From: Pseudonocardia sp. C8
Lineage (GTDB): Bacteria; Actinomycetota; Actinomycetes; Mycobacteriales; Pseudonocardiaceae
Length of the DNA stretch: 64,000 nucleotides
Assembly (NCBI RefSeq): GCF_014267175.1
Contig: NZ_JACMTR010000002.1
Location: 5,977,501 to 6,041,500 of the forward strand
Reading direction: 5' to 3'
Part shown: positions 1-9,535 of the stretch, piece by piece
Numbering within the stretch: position 1 is the stretch's first letter
How the letters are laid out: the number at the start of each line of letters is the position of its first letter
Made by a program: the position numbers and the translations under genes
Notes under the pieces: model-generated
The model's input: only the letters and a program-made list of their open reading frames with translations
Told to the model about the DNA's origin: nothing
Database searches by the model: none

Positions 1-3000
1 GGCGAGGGGCTGAGCACCGTGGATCCTGCCGCACTGCCCGGGAGCAGCCGCGCCCGCGGACGCCGCTTGGGCAGACCGGCGGAGGTCAGTTCGTCCGGAC
101 GGTCGCCGTCCTCGACCTCCTGGGCCTGGCGCCACGCCTCGTCCGCGGGGGAGGCGAAGCCGGGGTCACGGCCGTCCTCGGTCGCGGTGCCGGCCCGTGC
201 GGTGGGCGCGGGCTGCTCGGCCGGGCCGTCGGCTCGCGCGGGGCCACCGGACTGCCACCGGACCGGCACCGACCGGTTCGAGCGGAACCAGGCGGAGGCG
301 ATGTCGTCGAAGATCGGCGTGGTCTGCTCGACCTCCTGCCCGGTGTACACCCGGGCGGGCTCGAGCGCGCCCGGCCGGCGCAGCTGGCCGCGGTCGCCCT
401 CGACGGGCACCCGCGGTGCGAACAGCTCGTCCGCCGCGGCGCCGCCCGCCCCGGGCTGCGGGGCGGTGGCACCGCGGGCCGGGTACGGCTGGTCGGCCGG
501 GCCACCGTGCGGAGCGTCCGGTGCCCCGGCGCCCGCCGGACCGCCCGGGGTGGGCCCGTACAGGGCGTTGCGGCCGGGGACGCGCTGCGGCAGACCTTGC
601 TGCCCGGGCCCGTGCTGTCCGGGTCCCTGCTGGCCCGGTCCCTGCTGGCCGGGCCCGTGCTGGCCGGGCCGGCGGGTCGGGAGCGATCCCGGCCCCCGGG
701 ACGGGCCGCGGCCGGCCGGCATGACCGGGCGGCGGCCGGGGCTGGGCCGGGCCCCGTTCGGCCGGGACGACGGCGGGCCCGCCATCGGCTCCCGCCCGGA
801 CGGCCGGACCGTCGGGAAGGCGGCGGTCGTCGGGTCGTGGTCGCCGGTCCCGTCGGTGCCGCTCGTGCTGGTGCCCGCCGCACCGGCGCCGCCGGTGCCG
901 GTGTCCGTGCCGCCGGTGTTTGCGCCGCTGGTGCTGCTGGTGCCGGCGCTGCTGGTGCCGGTGTCGGAGTCTCCGGTGCCGGTGGTGCCGGTGCCGGAGC
1001 TGCCGATGTCGCCCCGGTCGGAGCCGGCGGTGCCGGTCTCGCCGCCGGTGTCACCGGCCGTGGAGGCACTGCCCTCGGTGCCGGTGCGCCCGGCGTCACC
1101 ACCGGTCACGCCGGCGCGGCCGGCATCGTCGCGACGGGCCTCGTCGGGCCGGTCGGTGGCCGTGCTCCCGGCGGTCTCCCCGCCGGATGCTCGCTCGGCC
1201 GCCGCCTGCCCGGATGCGGACCGTTCGGCATCGGACCGCTCAGTGGTGGACCGCTCGGTGGTGGACTGCTCGGCAGTCCCGTCCGTGGTGGACCGCTCCG
1301 CGGTGCGGTCGGCGGTGCGCGCCGCGCCGAGGCCCGCGACCGCGGCCGCCCCGGCCACGGCCGCACCTGCGGCGGCCGCGCCGGCCGTCGCCGCACCGTT
1401 TCCGGTCTCCGCGGGCGCGTCCTCGCCGCTCGGCCCGGTGGATCCGGTCGTGCCGGCCGTCCCCGTGGCGTCCGAGGCTCCGGCGGTGCCGGAGCCCGCA
1501 CCGGCGGACGCCGGCGTCCCGGTGCCCGTGCTGGTCCCGGCCGACGGCCGGTCGGTGTCGCCACGATCGGTGGATCCGGCTGCGATCGAGCCGGTCGCCG
1601 TGGAGCCGGTCGTGGTCGAGCCGGTGGCCGCGGAGCCGGCCTCGGCGGCCCGGGCACCGGACCCCCGCTCGGCGTCCGTGGCCCCGGCCCCCTCCGCGGA
1701 ACCGGGCAGGGTGCTGCCGGCCGACCCGTCGGCGGTGGTGCCGGACCCGGTCGTGCCGGTCGACCCGGCGTCACCCGTGTCGGGGGCCGCGGTGGTCGCC
1801 GCCCGGGCCTCGGCCGGCGCGTCCGCGAACCCACCGGGCAGGTCGATCTCCCCGGTCTCCCCGGTGACGTCCTGCCCGGCCGCGTCCGCCCGGTCGGCCG
1901 GCGCGTCCCCGGCGGCGGGCGGCGGACCGTCCCCGGTCGCCGCGTCGATGACCACGGTGTCGTCCATCTCGCCGCCGGCCGGCCGGCCGGTGCCGGACCG
2001 TGCCGCGGCCGCCCCGGCGAAGCCGAGCCCGAGCCCGAGCGCGGCGGCGGTCCCGGCCCCGGCCGACCGGGGGGCGTCCCCGGCGTCCGTGGCCGTGCCG
2101 CCGGCGGTGTCGCCGCCGGTCGGCGCGTCGTCCCCGGTGCGGGTGCCCGGCCGGCCCTGCAGGGCGTGCGGGCCCGTGCCGGTGCGCTCGTCCGCACCGC
2201 CGGCCTCCTCGGCCGGGGTGAACATGTCGGCCGGTCCCCGGTCGTCGTCGCGGGACGGCGAGAACGCGTCCAGCCCGCCCGGGGCGACCCCGTTCGCCGA
2301 CGCTTCCTGTCCGCTCGGCGCATCGCCGGCGGCATCCGAGGCGCTCTTGCGGAGCGACGAACCGGGCGTGCGGGTCGGCAGCGCGGCGGCGGCGCCGTTC
2401 CGGGCACCGCCGGTGACCGTTGTGCCCGCCTCGAACGTCGGCGTCAGCGGGCCGTCGGAGCCCGCCACCAGCGACGGCAGCGACCCGCTCCGGCCGGCGC
2501 CGTTGACCGCCCCGGCCGGCACCGGGGCGGCGCCCTCCGCGGCCTCCGGGGCCTCCGGCGCGGGCGGCGCCGCGGCCGCGGCCTGCGGCGGCGGGCCGGC
2601 GTCGAGGTGCTCCTCGGGCCGCTGCGCGGACGGCACGAGCTGCGCCGGCACCGTCACCGACGCGCTCAGGCCACCGGACCCGCCACCGACGGCAGCCGAC
2701 GCGAGCCGGACGCCGACGTGGTGCCGGGCCGCCAGCCGTCCGACCACGAACAGGCCCATCCGGCGCGAGGCCGACACGTCGACCTCGGCGGGGCCGGAGA
2801 GCCGCTGGTTGGCGTCGGCGAGCTCGGCGTCGGACATGCCGACACCACGGTCCGAGATCTCGATCAGCAGCGACTCGTCGGCCGTCCTCGTCGTCGACAT
2901 GACGACCTGCGAGTCCGGCGGCGAGAAGTTGGTCGCGTTGTCCAGCAGCTCGGCCAGCAGGTGGACGAGGTCGTTCGCGGCCCGCCCGGCGATCGTCGCG

Positions 3001-4550
3001 GTCGGCGGGGTCTGCACGACCACCCGCTGGTACTGCTCCACCTCGGACACCGCAGCCCGCAGGACGTCGACGACCTGCACCGGCGCCACGTTCCGCTTGG
3101 CGAGGTCGGTCCCGGCGAGCACCAGCAGGTTCTCGCTGTTGCGCCGCATACGGGTCGCGAGGTGGTCGAGCTGGAACAGGTTCGACAGCTGGTCCGGGTC
3201 CTGCTCGTTGCTCTCCAGCTGCTCGATCAGCTGCAGCTGCCGCTCGACCAGCGCCTGGGAGCGGCGGGAGAGGTTGACGAACATGCTGTTGACGTTCTGC
3301 TGCAGCCCCGCCTGGTCGGCCGCCAGGCGGATCGCCTGGCCGTGCACGGCGTCGAACGCCCGCGCGACCTCGCCGATCTCGTCCCGGCTGTCCAGCGGCA
3401 CCGGCTCCACCAGCGCGTTCGGCGCCTGACCCGAGCGCATGGACTGCACGGCCGCCGGCAGCTTGCGCTCCGCGACCTCCAGCGCCGAGCTGCGCAGCAG
3501 CCGCAGCGACCGCACCATCTGCCGGCCCAGCAGCAGGATGACGCCACCGGTCAGCAGCAGGGTCAGCATCAGCAGCACCGAGTTGAGGCCCGCGGTGTTG
3601 CCGGCCTCCTCGGCGGCCGCGGACCGGGCGTCCACGAGTGCCTGCTCGGCGGCCTCCGTCGACCGCTCGACGGCCTGCCCGGAGCGGTCCACGGCGCCGT
3701 TCCATGCCGCCGGGTCCACCGAGGGGGACGGCCCGGCCAGCGCCTGGTCGCGCAGCCGGTTGCGGTCGGCGTCGCCCGGGCCCGCCAGGTCACCGATCGT
3801 GCCGGCCTGCTCCGGCGACAGCGAGGACCGGAAGTCCCCGGCCGCAGCCTGGAAGGAGGCCTCGGCCCCGGTGACCTGCGCGCGCTGCACCTCGTCGAGC
3901 CGGCCCCCGGACACCGCGCCGTTGATCACCGTGCGTTCGAGCTCGAGCGCCTCGCGGGCGTTCGCGCCCGCGCCGACCGCGCCGGCCAGGCCGCCGGTGT
4001 CGGCGGTCTGGAGCCGGCCGACGATCGCCCGGTCGAGCCCGAGCGTCCGCTGCACCACCGAGGTGTAGCGGCTCGTCACCTCGGATGCGGGGGCCGGGCC
4101 GCCCGTCACCTGCGCCCGGATGGCGGGCAGCTGCTGCAGCGTCGACTCGGCCTGCTCGCGGGCCGTCGCCAGCTGCGGCTCGTCCGCCGTGGCCGCGTCG
4201 AGCTGGGCGGTGGTGTCGCGCAGCGCGGTGTCGGTGGCGCCCTGCGCCCGGTCGACGGCGGCGCGGTCGCCCTGCCGGTTCCCGGCGACGAACGTCACAC
4301 CGGCGTTCCGCTCGGCCTGCAGGGCCCCGGTGAGCGTCTCGATCTGGCGGTGGACGTCCACCAGGCCGGTGCCCCGGCTCAGGTCCTCGGCCACTCCTGC
4401 CTGGTCCATCACCCGGAGCGCCCCGATGGTCAGGGCGAGCACCGTCGGGACCAGGCCGACGACCGCCAGCTTGGCGACCAGGCTCCAGTTCCGCGGGTCG
4501 AGTCGCTCCGACCAGGTGCTCGGGCGTTCCGTGCTGGTCACGGTGGTCAC
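1..4550 (-). CDS. Cvn-type (nitrate/nitrite-sensing) sensor histidine kinase, 3' end outside window
   Basis: Read on the minus strand from a GTG at 4550, with an AGGGAG ribosome site 8 nt upstream. The frame stays open to the window edge, giving at least 1,516 residues. Order: membrane segment (residues about 18-40), extracellular NIT-like helical sensor (about 45-315), second membrane segment (about 322-343), HAMP, then a kinase core. The core has an N-box (LLDNATNFSPP, near 527) and a G-box (SDRGVGMSD, near 562). It is followed by some 900 residues of Ala/Gly/Ser/Thr/Pro-rich low-complexity tail, ending in a conserved-looking TPIFDDIASAWFR block. This is the layout of actinobacterial conservon (CvnA) kinases, which usually precede roadblock, DUF742 and GTPase genes; those would lie left of base 1. 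The canonical phospho-acceptor His box is not evident (NLSRRSQALVERQL), as in this family. Family certain, signal unknown. Confidence 0.85.
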   Translation of the reverse strand, partial: MTTVTSTERPSTWSERLDPRNWSLVAKLAVVGLVPTVLALTIGALRVMDQAGVAEDLSRGTGLVDVHRQIETLTGALQAERNAGVTFVAGNRQGDRAAVDRAQGATDTALRDTTAQLDAATADEPQLATAREQAESTLQQLPAIRAQVTGGPAPASEVTSRYTSVVQRTLGLDRAIVGRLQTADTGGLAGAVGAGANAREALELERTVINGAVSGGRLDEVQRAQVTGAEASFQAAAGDFRSSLSPEQAGTIGDLAGPGDADRNRLRDQALAGPSPSVDPAAWNGAVDRSGQAVERSTEAAEQALVDARSAAAEEAGNTAGLNSVLLMLTLLLTGGVILLLGRQMVRSLRLLRSSALEVAERKLPAAVQSMRSGQAPNALVEPVPLDSRDEIGEVARAFDAVHGQAIRLAADQAGLQQNVNSMFVNLSRRSQALVERQLQLIEQLESNEQDPDQLSNLFQLDHLATRMRRNSENLLVLAGTDLAKRNVAPVQVVDVLRAAVSEVEQYQRVVVQTPPTATIAGRAANDLVHLLAELLDNATNFSPPDSQVVMSTTRTADESLLIEISDRGVGMSDAELADANQRLSGPAEVDVSASRRMGLFVVGRLAARHHVGVRLASAAVGGGSGGLSASVTVPAQLVPSAQRPEEHLDAGPPPQAAAAAPPAPEAPEAAEGAAPVPAGAVNGAGRSGSLPSLVAGSDGPLTPTFEAGTTVTGGARNGAAAALPTRTPGSSLRKSASDAAGDAPSGQEASANGVAPGGLDAFSPSRDDDRGPADMFTPAEEAGGADERTGTGPHALQGRPGTRTGDDAPTGGDTAGGTATDAGDAPRSAGAGTAAALGLGLGFAGAAAARSGTGRPAGGEMDDTVVIDAATGDGPPPAAGDAPADRADAAGQDVTGETGEIDLPGGFADAPAEARAATTAAPDTGDAGSTGTTGSGTTADGSAGSTLPGSAEGAGATDAERGSGARAAEAGSAATGSTTTGSTATGSIAAGSTDRGDTDRPSAGTSTGTGTPASAGAGSGTAGASDATGTAGTTGSTGPSGEDAPAETGNGAATAGAAAAGAAVAGAAAVAGLGAARTADRTAERSTTDGTAEQSTTERSTTERSDAERSASGQAAAERASGGETAGSTATDRPDEARRDDAGRAGVTGGDAGRTGTEGSASTAGDTGGETGTAGSDRGDIGSSGTGTTGTGDSDTGTSSAGTSSTSGANTGGTDTGTGGAGAAGTSTSGTDGTGDHDPTTAAFPTVRPSGREPMAGPPSSRPNGARPSPGRRPVMPAGRGPSRGPGSLPTRRPGQHGPGQQGPGQQGPGQHGPGQQGLPQRVPGRNALYGPTPGGPAGAGAPDAPHGGPADQPYPARGATAPQPGAGGAAADELFAPRVPVEGDRGQLRRPGALEPARVYTGQEVEQTTPIFDDIASAWFRSNRSVPVRWQSGGPARADGPAEQPAPTARAGTATEDGRDPGFASPADEAWRQAQEVEDGDRPDELTSAGLPKRRPRARLLPGSAAGSTVLSPS
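598..670 (-). repeat. Short tandem repeat encoding GPGQ(Q/H) units
   Basis: A roughly 15-nt unit is repeated about five times inside the tail of the kinase gene and encodes GPGQQ/GPGQH pentads. It adds to other Ser/Thr/Gly tracts (about 1200-1300 and 1560-1640). It looks like replication-slippage expansion in a disordered region. Confidence 0.7.
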
Positions 4551-4993
4551 GGCGAGGTCTCCCTGTCGGTCTCCGGTCCGGGCACGGGCAGCGCCGTCGG
4601 CGCGGCCGGCGCAGCGTCGCTCGGCACGGTGGCTCCCGCGCGTTCCCGGCGGGCAGCGGGCGGTCGTCCCGGCCGTGTGGGGTCGAGGAAGGGGAGCATC
4701 AGCTGGTCCGGTGCGCCTTTCGGGGTCACGACGGATCCGTTCGACCGGCTCCGCGCCGACACGGGGCGGCAGTGCCGCGCCCCGGGGGAGCCGGGCGGAT
4801 ATGATCGAGCCGGGTCTCGTCTGTGCATGACGGACGGCTCCGGAGTCTAGCCCCCGTAAGGTGCCCCTCCCGAGTGGCGTATCGCCGGTTCGGGCACCGG
4901 TCACGTGATGTGACCCACCCCGACCGCTCGTCTCTGCTCGTCGTCCGGCGGGCCCGTCCAGCTCGAAGAACCGGCGTCGAAGGGATCCGTTCC
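4551..4993. other. Divergent intergenic region between the kinase and XPB genes
   Basis: 443 nt without a convincing gene. It must carry the promoters of both divergent neighbours. Seen: a TATGAT hexamer at 4800-4805 without a clear -35, and GTCAC-N5-GTGAC at 4900-4914. That repeat runs into TGTGACCCACCC, a string that recurs upstream of livF. A minus-strand frame at 4547-4828 overlaps the kinase start by 4 nt, but its composition is not protein-like. Confidence 0.5.
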
Positions 4994-6655
4994 GTGACCG
5001 ACGGTCCACTGATCGTGCAATCCGACAAGACCCTTCTGCTGGAGGTCGACCACCCCGATGCGGAAGCCGCCCGGGCCGCGATCGCGCCGTTCGCCGAGCT
5101 CGAGCGCGCCCCGGAACACGTCCACACCTACCGGGTCACGCCGCTGGCCCTGTGGAACGCCCGTGCCGCGGGGCACGACGCCGAGCAGGTCGTCGACGCA
5201 CTCGTCCGCTGGGCCCGCTACCCGGTGCCGCAGCCGCTGCTGGTCGACGTCGTCGACACGATGGGCCGCTACGGGCGGCTGCAGCTGTCGAACCACCCGG
5301 CGCACGGCCTGGTCCTGACCGCCCTGGACCGCGCGGTCCTCGAGGAGATCGTCCGGCAGAAGAAGATCACACCGATGCTGGGGGCGCGGATCGACGACGA
5401 CACCGTCGTCGTCCACCCCTCCGAGCGCGGCCGGCTCAAGCAGGCGCTGCTCAAGGTCGGCTGGCCGGCCGAGGACCTGGCCGGCTACGTCGACGGCGAG
5501 GCGCACCGCATCGAGCTCGAGCAGGACGGGTGGTCGCTGCGGGACTACCAGCGCCAGGCCGTCGACGGGTTCTGGGAGGGCGGCTCCGGCGTGGTCGTGC
5601 TGCCGTGCGGGGCCGGGAAGACCCTGGTCGGCGCGGCAGCGATGGCCAAGGCCGGTGCGACCACGCTGATCCTGGTCACCAACACCGTCGCGGGCCGGCA
5701 GTGGAAGCGCGAGCTGATCGCGCGGACGTCGCTGACCGAGGAGGAGATCGGCGAGTACTCCGGCGAGCGCAAGGAGATCCGGCCGGTCACGATCGCCACC
5801 TACCAGGTCGTCACCCGCAAGACCCGGGGCGAGTACAAGCACCTGGAGCTGTTCGACTCCCGGGACTGGGGCCTGGTCGTCTACGACGAGGTGCACCTGC
5901 TGCCGGCCCCGGTGTTCCGGATGACGGCCGACCTGCAGTCCCGGCGCCGGCTCGGCCTGACCGCGACCCTGGTCCGCGAGGACGGCCGCGAGGGCGACGT
6001 GTTCTCGCTGATCGGCCCGAAGCGCTACGACGCGCCGTGGCGGGACATCGAGGCGCAGGGCTGGATCGCGCCGGCCGAGTGCATCGAGGTCCGGGTGACG
6101 ATGACCGACGCCGAGCGCATGGCGTACGCGACCGCCGACTCCGAGGAGCGCTACCGCACGGCGTCCACCGCGCACACCAAGCTCGACGTCGTCCAGGCGA
6201 TCCTGGACCGGCACCGCGGCGAGCAGACCCTGGTGATCGGCGCCTACCTGGAGCAGCTGGAGGCGCTCGGCGAGAAGCTCGACGCCCCCATCGTGCAGGG
6301 CTCCACCCGCAACCGGGAACGCGAGAAGCTGTTCGACGCGTTCCGCCGCGGCGAGATCGACCGGCTGGTCGTCTCCAAGGTCGCGAACTTCTCGATCGAC
6401 CTCCCGGAGGCGACGATCGCGGTGCAGGTCAGCGGCACGTTCGGGTCACGGCAGGAGGAGGCCCAGCGGCTCGGACGGCTGCTGCGGCCCAAGTCCGACG
6501 GCCGGCAGGCGCACTTCTACTCGGTCGTCTCCCGGGACACGGTCGACACCGACTACGCCGCGCACCGGCAGCGGTTCCTCGCCGAGCAGGGGTACGCCTA
6601 CCGGATCGTCGACGCCGACGACCTCCTCGGCCCCGCGCTGCCCGACTCCGGCTGA
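4994..6655 (+). CDS. DNA repair helicase XPB (superfamily 2, 3'-5' helicase)
   Basis: 553 residues, close to the usual size of mycobacterial XPB (about 540). The N-terminal damage-recognition-like domain comes first. The helicase motifs follow: Walker A CGAGKT (residues about 205-210), DEVH box (about 297-300), the RED motif typical of XPB (LVREDGRE), and the C-terminal helicase domain with SGTFGSRQEEAQRLGRLLRP. The GTG at 4994 is chosen because the N-terminus TDGPLIVQSDKTLLLEVDH matches the start of the M. tuberculosis protein as I recall it; the frame is open further upstream to 4823 but looks non-coding. In archaea and actinobacteria XPB unwinds DNA and can pair with Bax1-like nucleases. 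No such partner is next to it here. Confidence 0.95.
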   Translation: MTDGPLIVQSDKTLLLEVDHPDAEAARAAIAPFAELERAPEHVHTYRVTPLALWNARAAGHDAEQVVDALVRWARYPVPQPLLVDVVDTMGRYGRLQLSNHPAHGLVLTALDRAVLEEIVRQKKITPMLGARIDDDTVVVHPSERGRLKQALLKVGWPAEDLAGYVDGEAHRIELEQDGWSLRDYQRQAVDGFWEGGSGVVVLPCGAGKTLVGAAAMAKAGATTLILVTNTVAGRQWKRELIARTSLTEEEIGEYSGERKEIRPVTIATYQVVTRKTRGEYKHLELFDSRDWGLVVYDEVHLLPAPVFRMTADLQSRRRLGLTATLVREDGREGDVFSLIGPKRYDAPWRDIEAQGWIAPAECIEVRVTMTDAERMAYATADSEERYRTASTAHTKLDVVQAILDRHRGEQTLVIGAYLEQLEALGEKLDAPIVQGSTRNREREKLFDAFRRGEIDRLVVSKVANFSIDLPEATIAVQVSGTFGSRQEEAQRLGRLLRPKSDGRQAHFYSVVSRDTVDTDYAAHRQRFLAEQGYAYRIVDADDLLGPALPDSG

Positions 6656-6717
6656 CCCGCGGAAACCGGGAGTCCGATTCGTTCCGATCCGGGTGCCGTT
6701 GTGCCATCGTCTCGCAC

Positions 6718-7914
6718 ATGCCGGCGTCGGAACGGTCCGCGGTGGAGCGGGCCCGGGAGCGGGAGCACCTCCTGGACTCCCTGCTCGCCGAGCGGGACGG
6801 CCTGGAGACCGTCCTGGACCGGGTCCTCGCCCTCGACGGGACCGCCCGCATGGTCCGGGAGGCCGCCGGGCTGGACGCGGCGTTCGTCGCCGACATCGAC
6901 CGGCCCGGCCGCGCCGTGGTCCGCTGGCAGTGCGGCAACCGGACCGACCTGCTGCAGGACCTGGTGGTGCCGGAGGGGCGCGGGATCGGCGGCCGGGCGA
7001 TCGCGCTCGGCGTCCCGGTCCGGGTCGACGACTACCTGACCTCGTCCACCATCACCCATCACTTCGACGTCCCGGTGCTGCACGAGAAGCTGGGCGCGAT
7101 GCTCGCGGTGCCGGTGCTGGACACCGGCCGGGACGGCACGGCGCGCCCGGTGGCCGTCGCCTACGGCGCACTGCGGCACGCCGCGGTGATCGGCGACGAC
7201 GCGGTCGACGCGGTGGAACGGGTCGCGGCCCAGGCGGCCAGGGCGCTGCGGCTGGCCGAGCGGGCCGAGGCGGGGCGGATCACCGCGGTGCTGGCCGAGC
7301 GGCAGCGGATGCAGGCCTCGCTGCACGACTCGGTCGGCGCGATGCTGTTCTCGATCGGTGCCCAGGTCCGGGACCTGCGGGCCGCGCTGCCGGACAACCC
7401 GGAGCTGGCCGGCCAGTTCGGCCGGCTGGAGGCCGACGTCTCGGCCGCCACCACCGCGCTGCGCGAGGCGCTGCTGGCGCTGTCCGAGACCACCCCGGAG
7501 CGCGCGCTCCCGGTCGAGCTGGCCGAGCACTGCCGCAGCTTCTCGGCCCGGACCGGGGTGCCGGCCCGGTTCGTGCAGCTCGGCCCGGTCGAGCCACTGG
7601 ACCCGGAACGCACCGCGGTCCTGGTGGCCGCGGTCCGGGAGGGCCTGCTGAACGTCGAGAAGCACGCCGCGGCGCGGACCGTGGTGGTCAGCCTGGGAGC
7701 CGAGTCCGGCACCGTCCAGGTCGCCGTGGCCGACGACGGCACCCCGCCGGACCGGGACGGGCCGGCCGGCCCGACCGGGGTCGGCATGCGGATGCTGGCC
7801 GAGAAGGCCGCCCGCACCGGCGGCCGCGCCGTGCTGCTGCGCGACGAGGACGGCGGCAGCACGCTGCGCGTCACCGTCCCGCTGCCGCCCCGCCCGGAAG
7901 GGGAGCCGTCGTGA
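6718..7914 (+). CDS. GAF-domain NarL-type sensor histidine kinase
   Basis: 398 residues, no membrane segments, so a cytoplasmic sensor. An N-terminal coiled helix is followed by a GAF domain (about 40-185). A HisKA_3 dimerisation domain follows, with LHDSVG (phospho-acceptor His about 203) and a HATPase_c domain carrying NVEKHA and DDG motifs. The ATG at 6718 is the only good start. The stop overlaps the next gene's GTG (GTGA), so kinase and regulator are translationally coupled. The liv-type ABC operon starts 170 nt further on, which suggests (inference) that the pair controls the transporter. The ligand of the GAF domain is unknown. Confidence 0.9.
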   Translation: MPASERSAVERAREREHLLDSLLAERDGLETVLDRVLALDGTARMVREAAGLDAAFVADIDRPGRAVVRWQCGNRTDLLQDLVVPEGRGIGGRAIALGVPVRVDDYLTSSTITHHFDVPVLHEKLGAMLAVPVLDTGRDGTARPVAVAYGALRHAAVIGDDAVDAVERVAAQAARALRLAERAEAGRITAVLAERQRMQASLHDSVGAMLFSIGAQVRDLRAALPDNPELAGQFGRLEADVSAATTALREALLALSETTPERALPVELAEHCRSFSARTGVPARFVQLGPVEPLDPERTAVLVAAVREGLLNVEKHAAARTVVVSLGAESGTVQVAVADDGTPPDRDGPAGPTGVGMRMLAEKAARTGGRAVLLRDEDGGSTLRVTVPLPPRPEGEPS

Positions 7915-8555
7915 CCGCCGCGGTCCCGCGCCCGGCCCCGGCCGAGCCGGCCCGGGTGCTGGTGGTCGACGACCACCCGGTCGTCCGGGACGGGGTGGCG
8001 CTGCTGCTGCGTGACGAACCCGGCCTCAGCGTGGTGGGCTCGGCGGAGAACGGCCAGGCCGCACTGGCACTGGCCCCCGAGCTGCGGCCGGCCGTCGTGC
8101 TGCTCGACCTGCGGCTGCCCGACCTGTCCCCGACCGAGGTCACCGTCCGGCTGCGGCGCATCTGCCCGGAGGCGCGGATCGTGGTGTTCACCGCGCACGG
8201 CGACGGGCCGGCCGTGCAGGCCGTCCTGGACGCCGGCGCGCACGGCTGCCTGCTCAAGGACGCCGCCGCCACCGACCTGGCCGCCGCGCTGCGGCGGGTG
8301 CTGGCCGGCGAGCGGGTCGCCGACCCGCGGATCGCGCTGCACGGCCCGGCCCCGGCGGCCGCGGCCGGGCTGACCCGGCGCGAGATCGAGGTGATCCGGC
8401 TGGCCGCCCGGGGCCTGACCAACCCGGAGATCGCCGCGCGGACCGGCCTGGCGCGCAACACCGTCAAGACCTACCTGCAGTCGGCGCTGCACAAGCTGGG
8501 GGCGCGCAACCGGATCGAGGCGATCGTCCGGGCCGCCGAGCTCGCCCTGCTGTAA
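7911..8555 (+). CDS. LuxR/NarL-family response regulator
   Basis: 214 residues. The receiver domain has the acidic pair (VVDDHP), the phospho-acceptor Asp in VLLDLRLPD and the Lys in LLKDA. A C-terminal LuxR helix-turn-helix follows (LTRREIEVIRLAARGLTNPEIA). The GTG at 7911 overlaps the kinase stop by 4 nt. It is the cognate partner of the GAF kinase, probably binding DNA near this locus, for example in the 8556-8722 gap before the ABC operon. Confidence 0.92.
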   Translation: MTAAVPRPAPAEPARVLVVDDHPVVRDGVALLLRDEPGLSVVGSAENGQAALALAPELRPAVVLLDLRLPDLSPTEVTVRLRRICPEARIVVFTAHGDGPAVQAVLDAGAHGCLLKDAAATDLAAALRRVLAGERVADPRIALHGPAPAAAAGLTRREIEVIRLAARGLTNPEIAARTGLARNTVKTYLQSALHKLGARNRIEAIVRAAELALL

Positions 8556-8722
8556 CCGCACGGGCACGGAGGGTCCGCCGGTCCCGGCGGCTCGGTAACG
8601 GTGCGTTCACGAAACCCCCGCACCTCTCCACATGGAGGTACTCCGGCGGTGTGACCCATCCCACGATGTGCGCCTCGCATGCAGTCGTCGGGAGGGGAGC
8701 CACGACCCGTGGATGATCGAGG

Positions 8723-9535
8723 GTGCTGAACGTGCAGGGCCTGACCGTGCGGTACGGCCGCGCGGTGCAGGCGCTGAGCGACGTCGACCTGGAACTTCCC
8801 GACGACGGCGTCCTGGCCGTCCTGGGCGGGAACGGGGCCGGCAAGTCCACCCTGCTGCGGGCGATCTCCGGGACGCTGCGGCTGCACGGCGGCGCGGTGA
8901 CCGCCGGCGAGGTGCGGGTCGACGGCGACCGGATCGACGGACTCGACCCGGCGCTCGTGGTCCGTCGCGGGGTGGTCGCGGTGCCCGAGGGGCGCCAGGT
9001 GTTCGCCGGGATGACCGTGGAGGAGAACCTGCGGGCCGGCGGGCTGGGCACCCGGTCGTCGGCGGTGCGGGCGGCGGCCCGGGAGCGGATCCGGGAGCTG
9101 TTCCCGGTGCTGACCGAGCGGGCCCGCCAGCCCGCCGGCCTGCTCTCCGGCGGTGAGCAGCAGATGCTGGCCATCGGCCGGGCACTGATGTCGGGGCCGA
9201 GGCTGCTGCTGCTCGACGAGCCGTCGCTGGGCCTGGCCCCGCAGATGGTGGGGCGGATCGCGGCGATCATCCGGGAGATCCACGAGCAGGGCACCGCGGT
9301 GGTGCTGGTCGAGCAGAACGCGACCATGGCGCTCGGCGTCGCCGACCACGCCGTCGCCCTCGAGGTCGGCCGGGTCGCCCTGTCCGGCCCGGCCCGGGAG
9401 CTGGCCGAGAGCGACGAGGTGCAGCGGCTCTACCTGGGCGGGCACGCCGAGTCGGCCGAGCAGGCGGAGGTCGAGGGCCGGGCCGCGGCCGCGCACCGCG
9501 GCGCGGCCCCGACGCTGGCCCGGTGGTCCGGGTGA
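8723..9535 (+). CDS. livF: Branched-chain-type ABC transporter ATPase (LivF-like)
   Basis: 270 residues. Walker A GGNGAGKST (about 34-42), signature LSGGEQQ (about 140), Walker B LLLLDEPSLGLAPQ (about 163), and a C-terminal extension rich in Ala. The GTG at 8723 gives the family N-terminus (LNVQGLTVRYG), though only a weak AGG precedes it; no better in-frame start exists because upstream starts run into a stop. First gene of a five-gene operon in which every junction overlaps. LivF and LivG together power uptake of amino acids, amides, urea or similar small molecules; the substrate cannot be told from sequence. Confidence 0.92.
   Translation: MLNVQGLTVRYGRAVQALSDVDLELPDDGVLAVLGGNGAGKSTLLRAISGTLRLHGGAVTAGEVRVDGDRIDGLDPALVVRRGVVAVPEGRQVFAGMTVEENLRAGGLGTRSSAVRAAARERIRELFPVLTERARQPAGLLSGGEQQMLAIGRALMSGPRLLLLDEPSLGLAPQMVGRIAAIIREIHEQGTAVVLVEQNATMALGVADHAVALEVGRVALSGPARELAESDEVQRLYLGGHAESAEQAEVEGRAAAAHRGAAPTLARWSG

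Noticed and set aside
4547-4828. 93-codon minus frame overlapping the kinase start by 4 nt
   Set aside because: The overlap is suggestive, but the product is Pro/Arg-rich with no domain and has no good ribosome site.
507-4850. 4.3-kb + strand open frame, and another at 19-3429
   Set aside because: Antisense to the kinase gene; their Gly/Ala/Arg or Pro/Val/Ser composition reflects GC-skewed codon positions, and the minus frame has clear kinase motifs.
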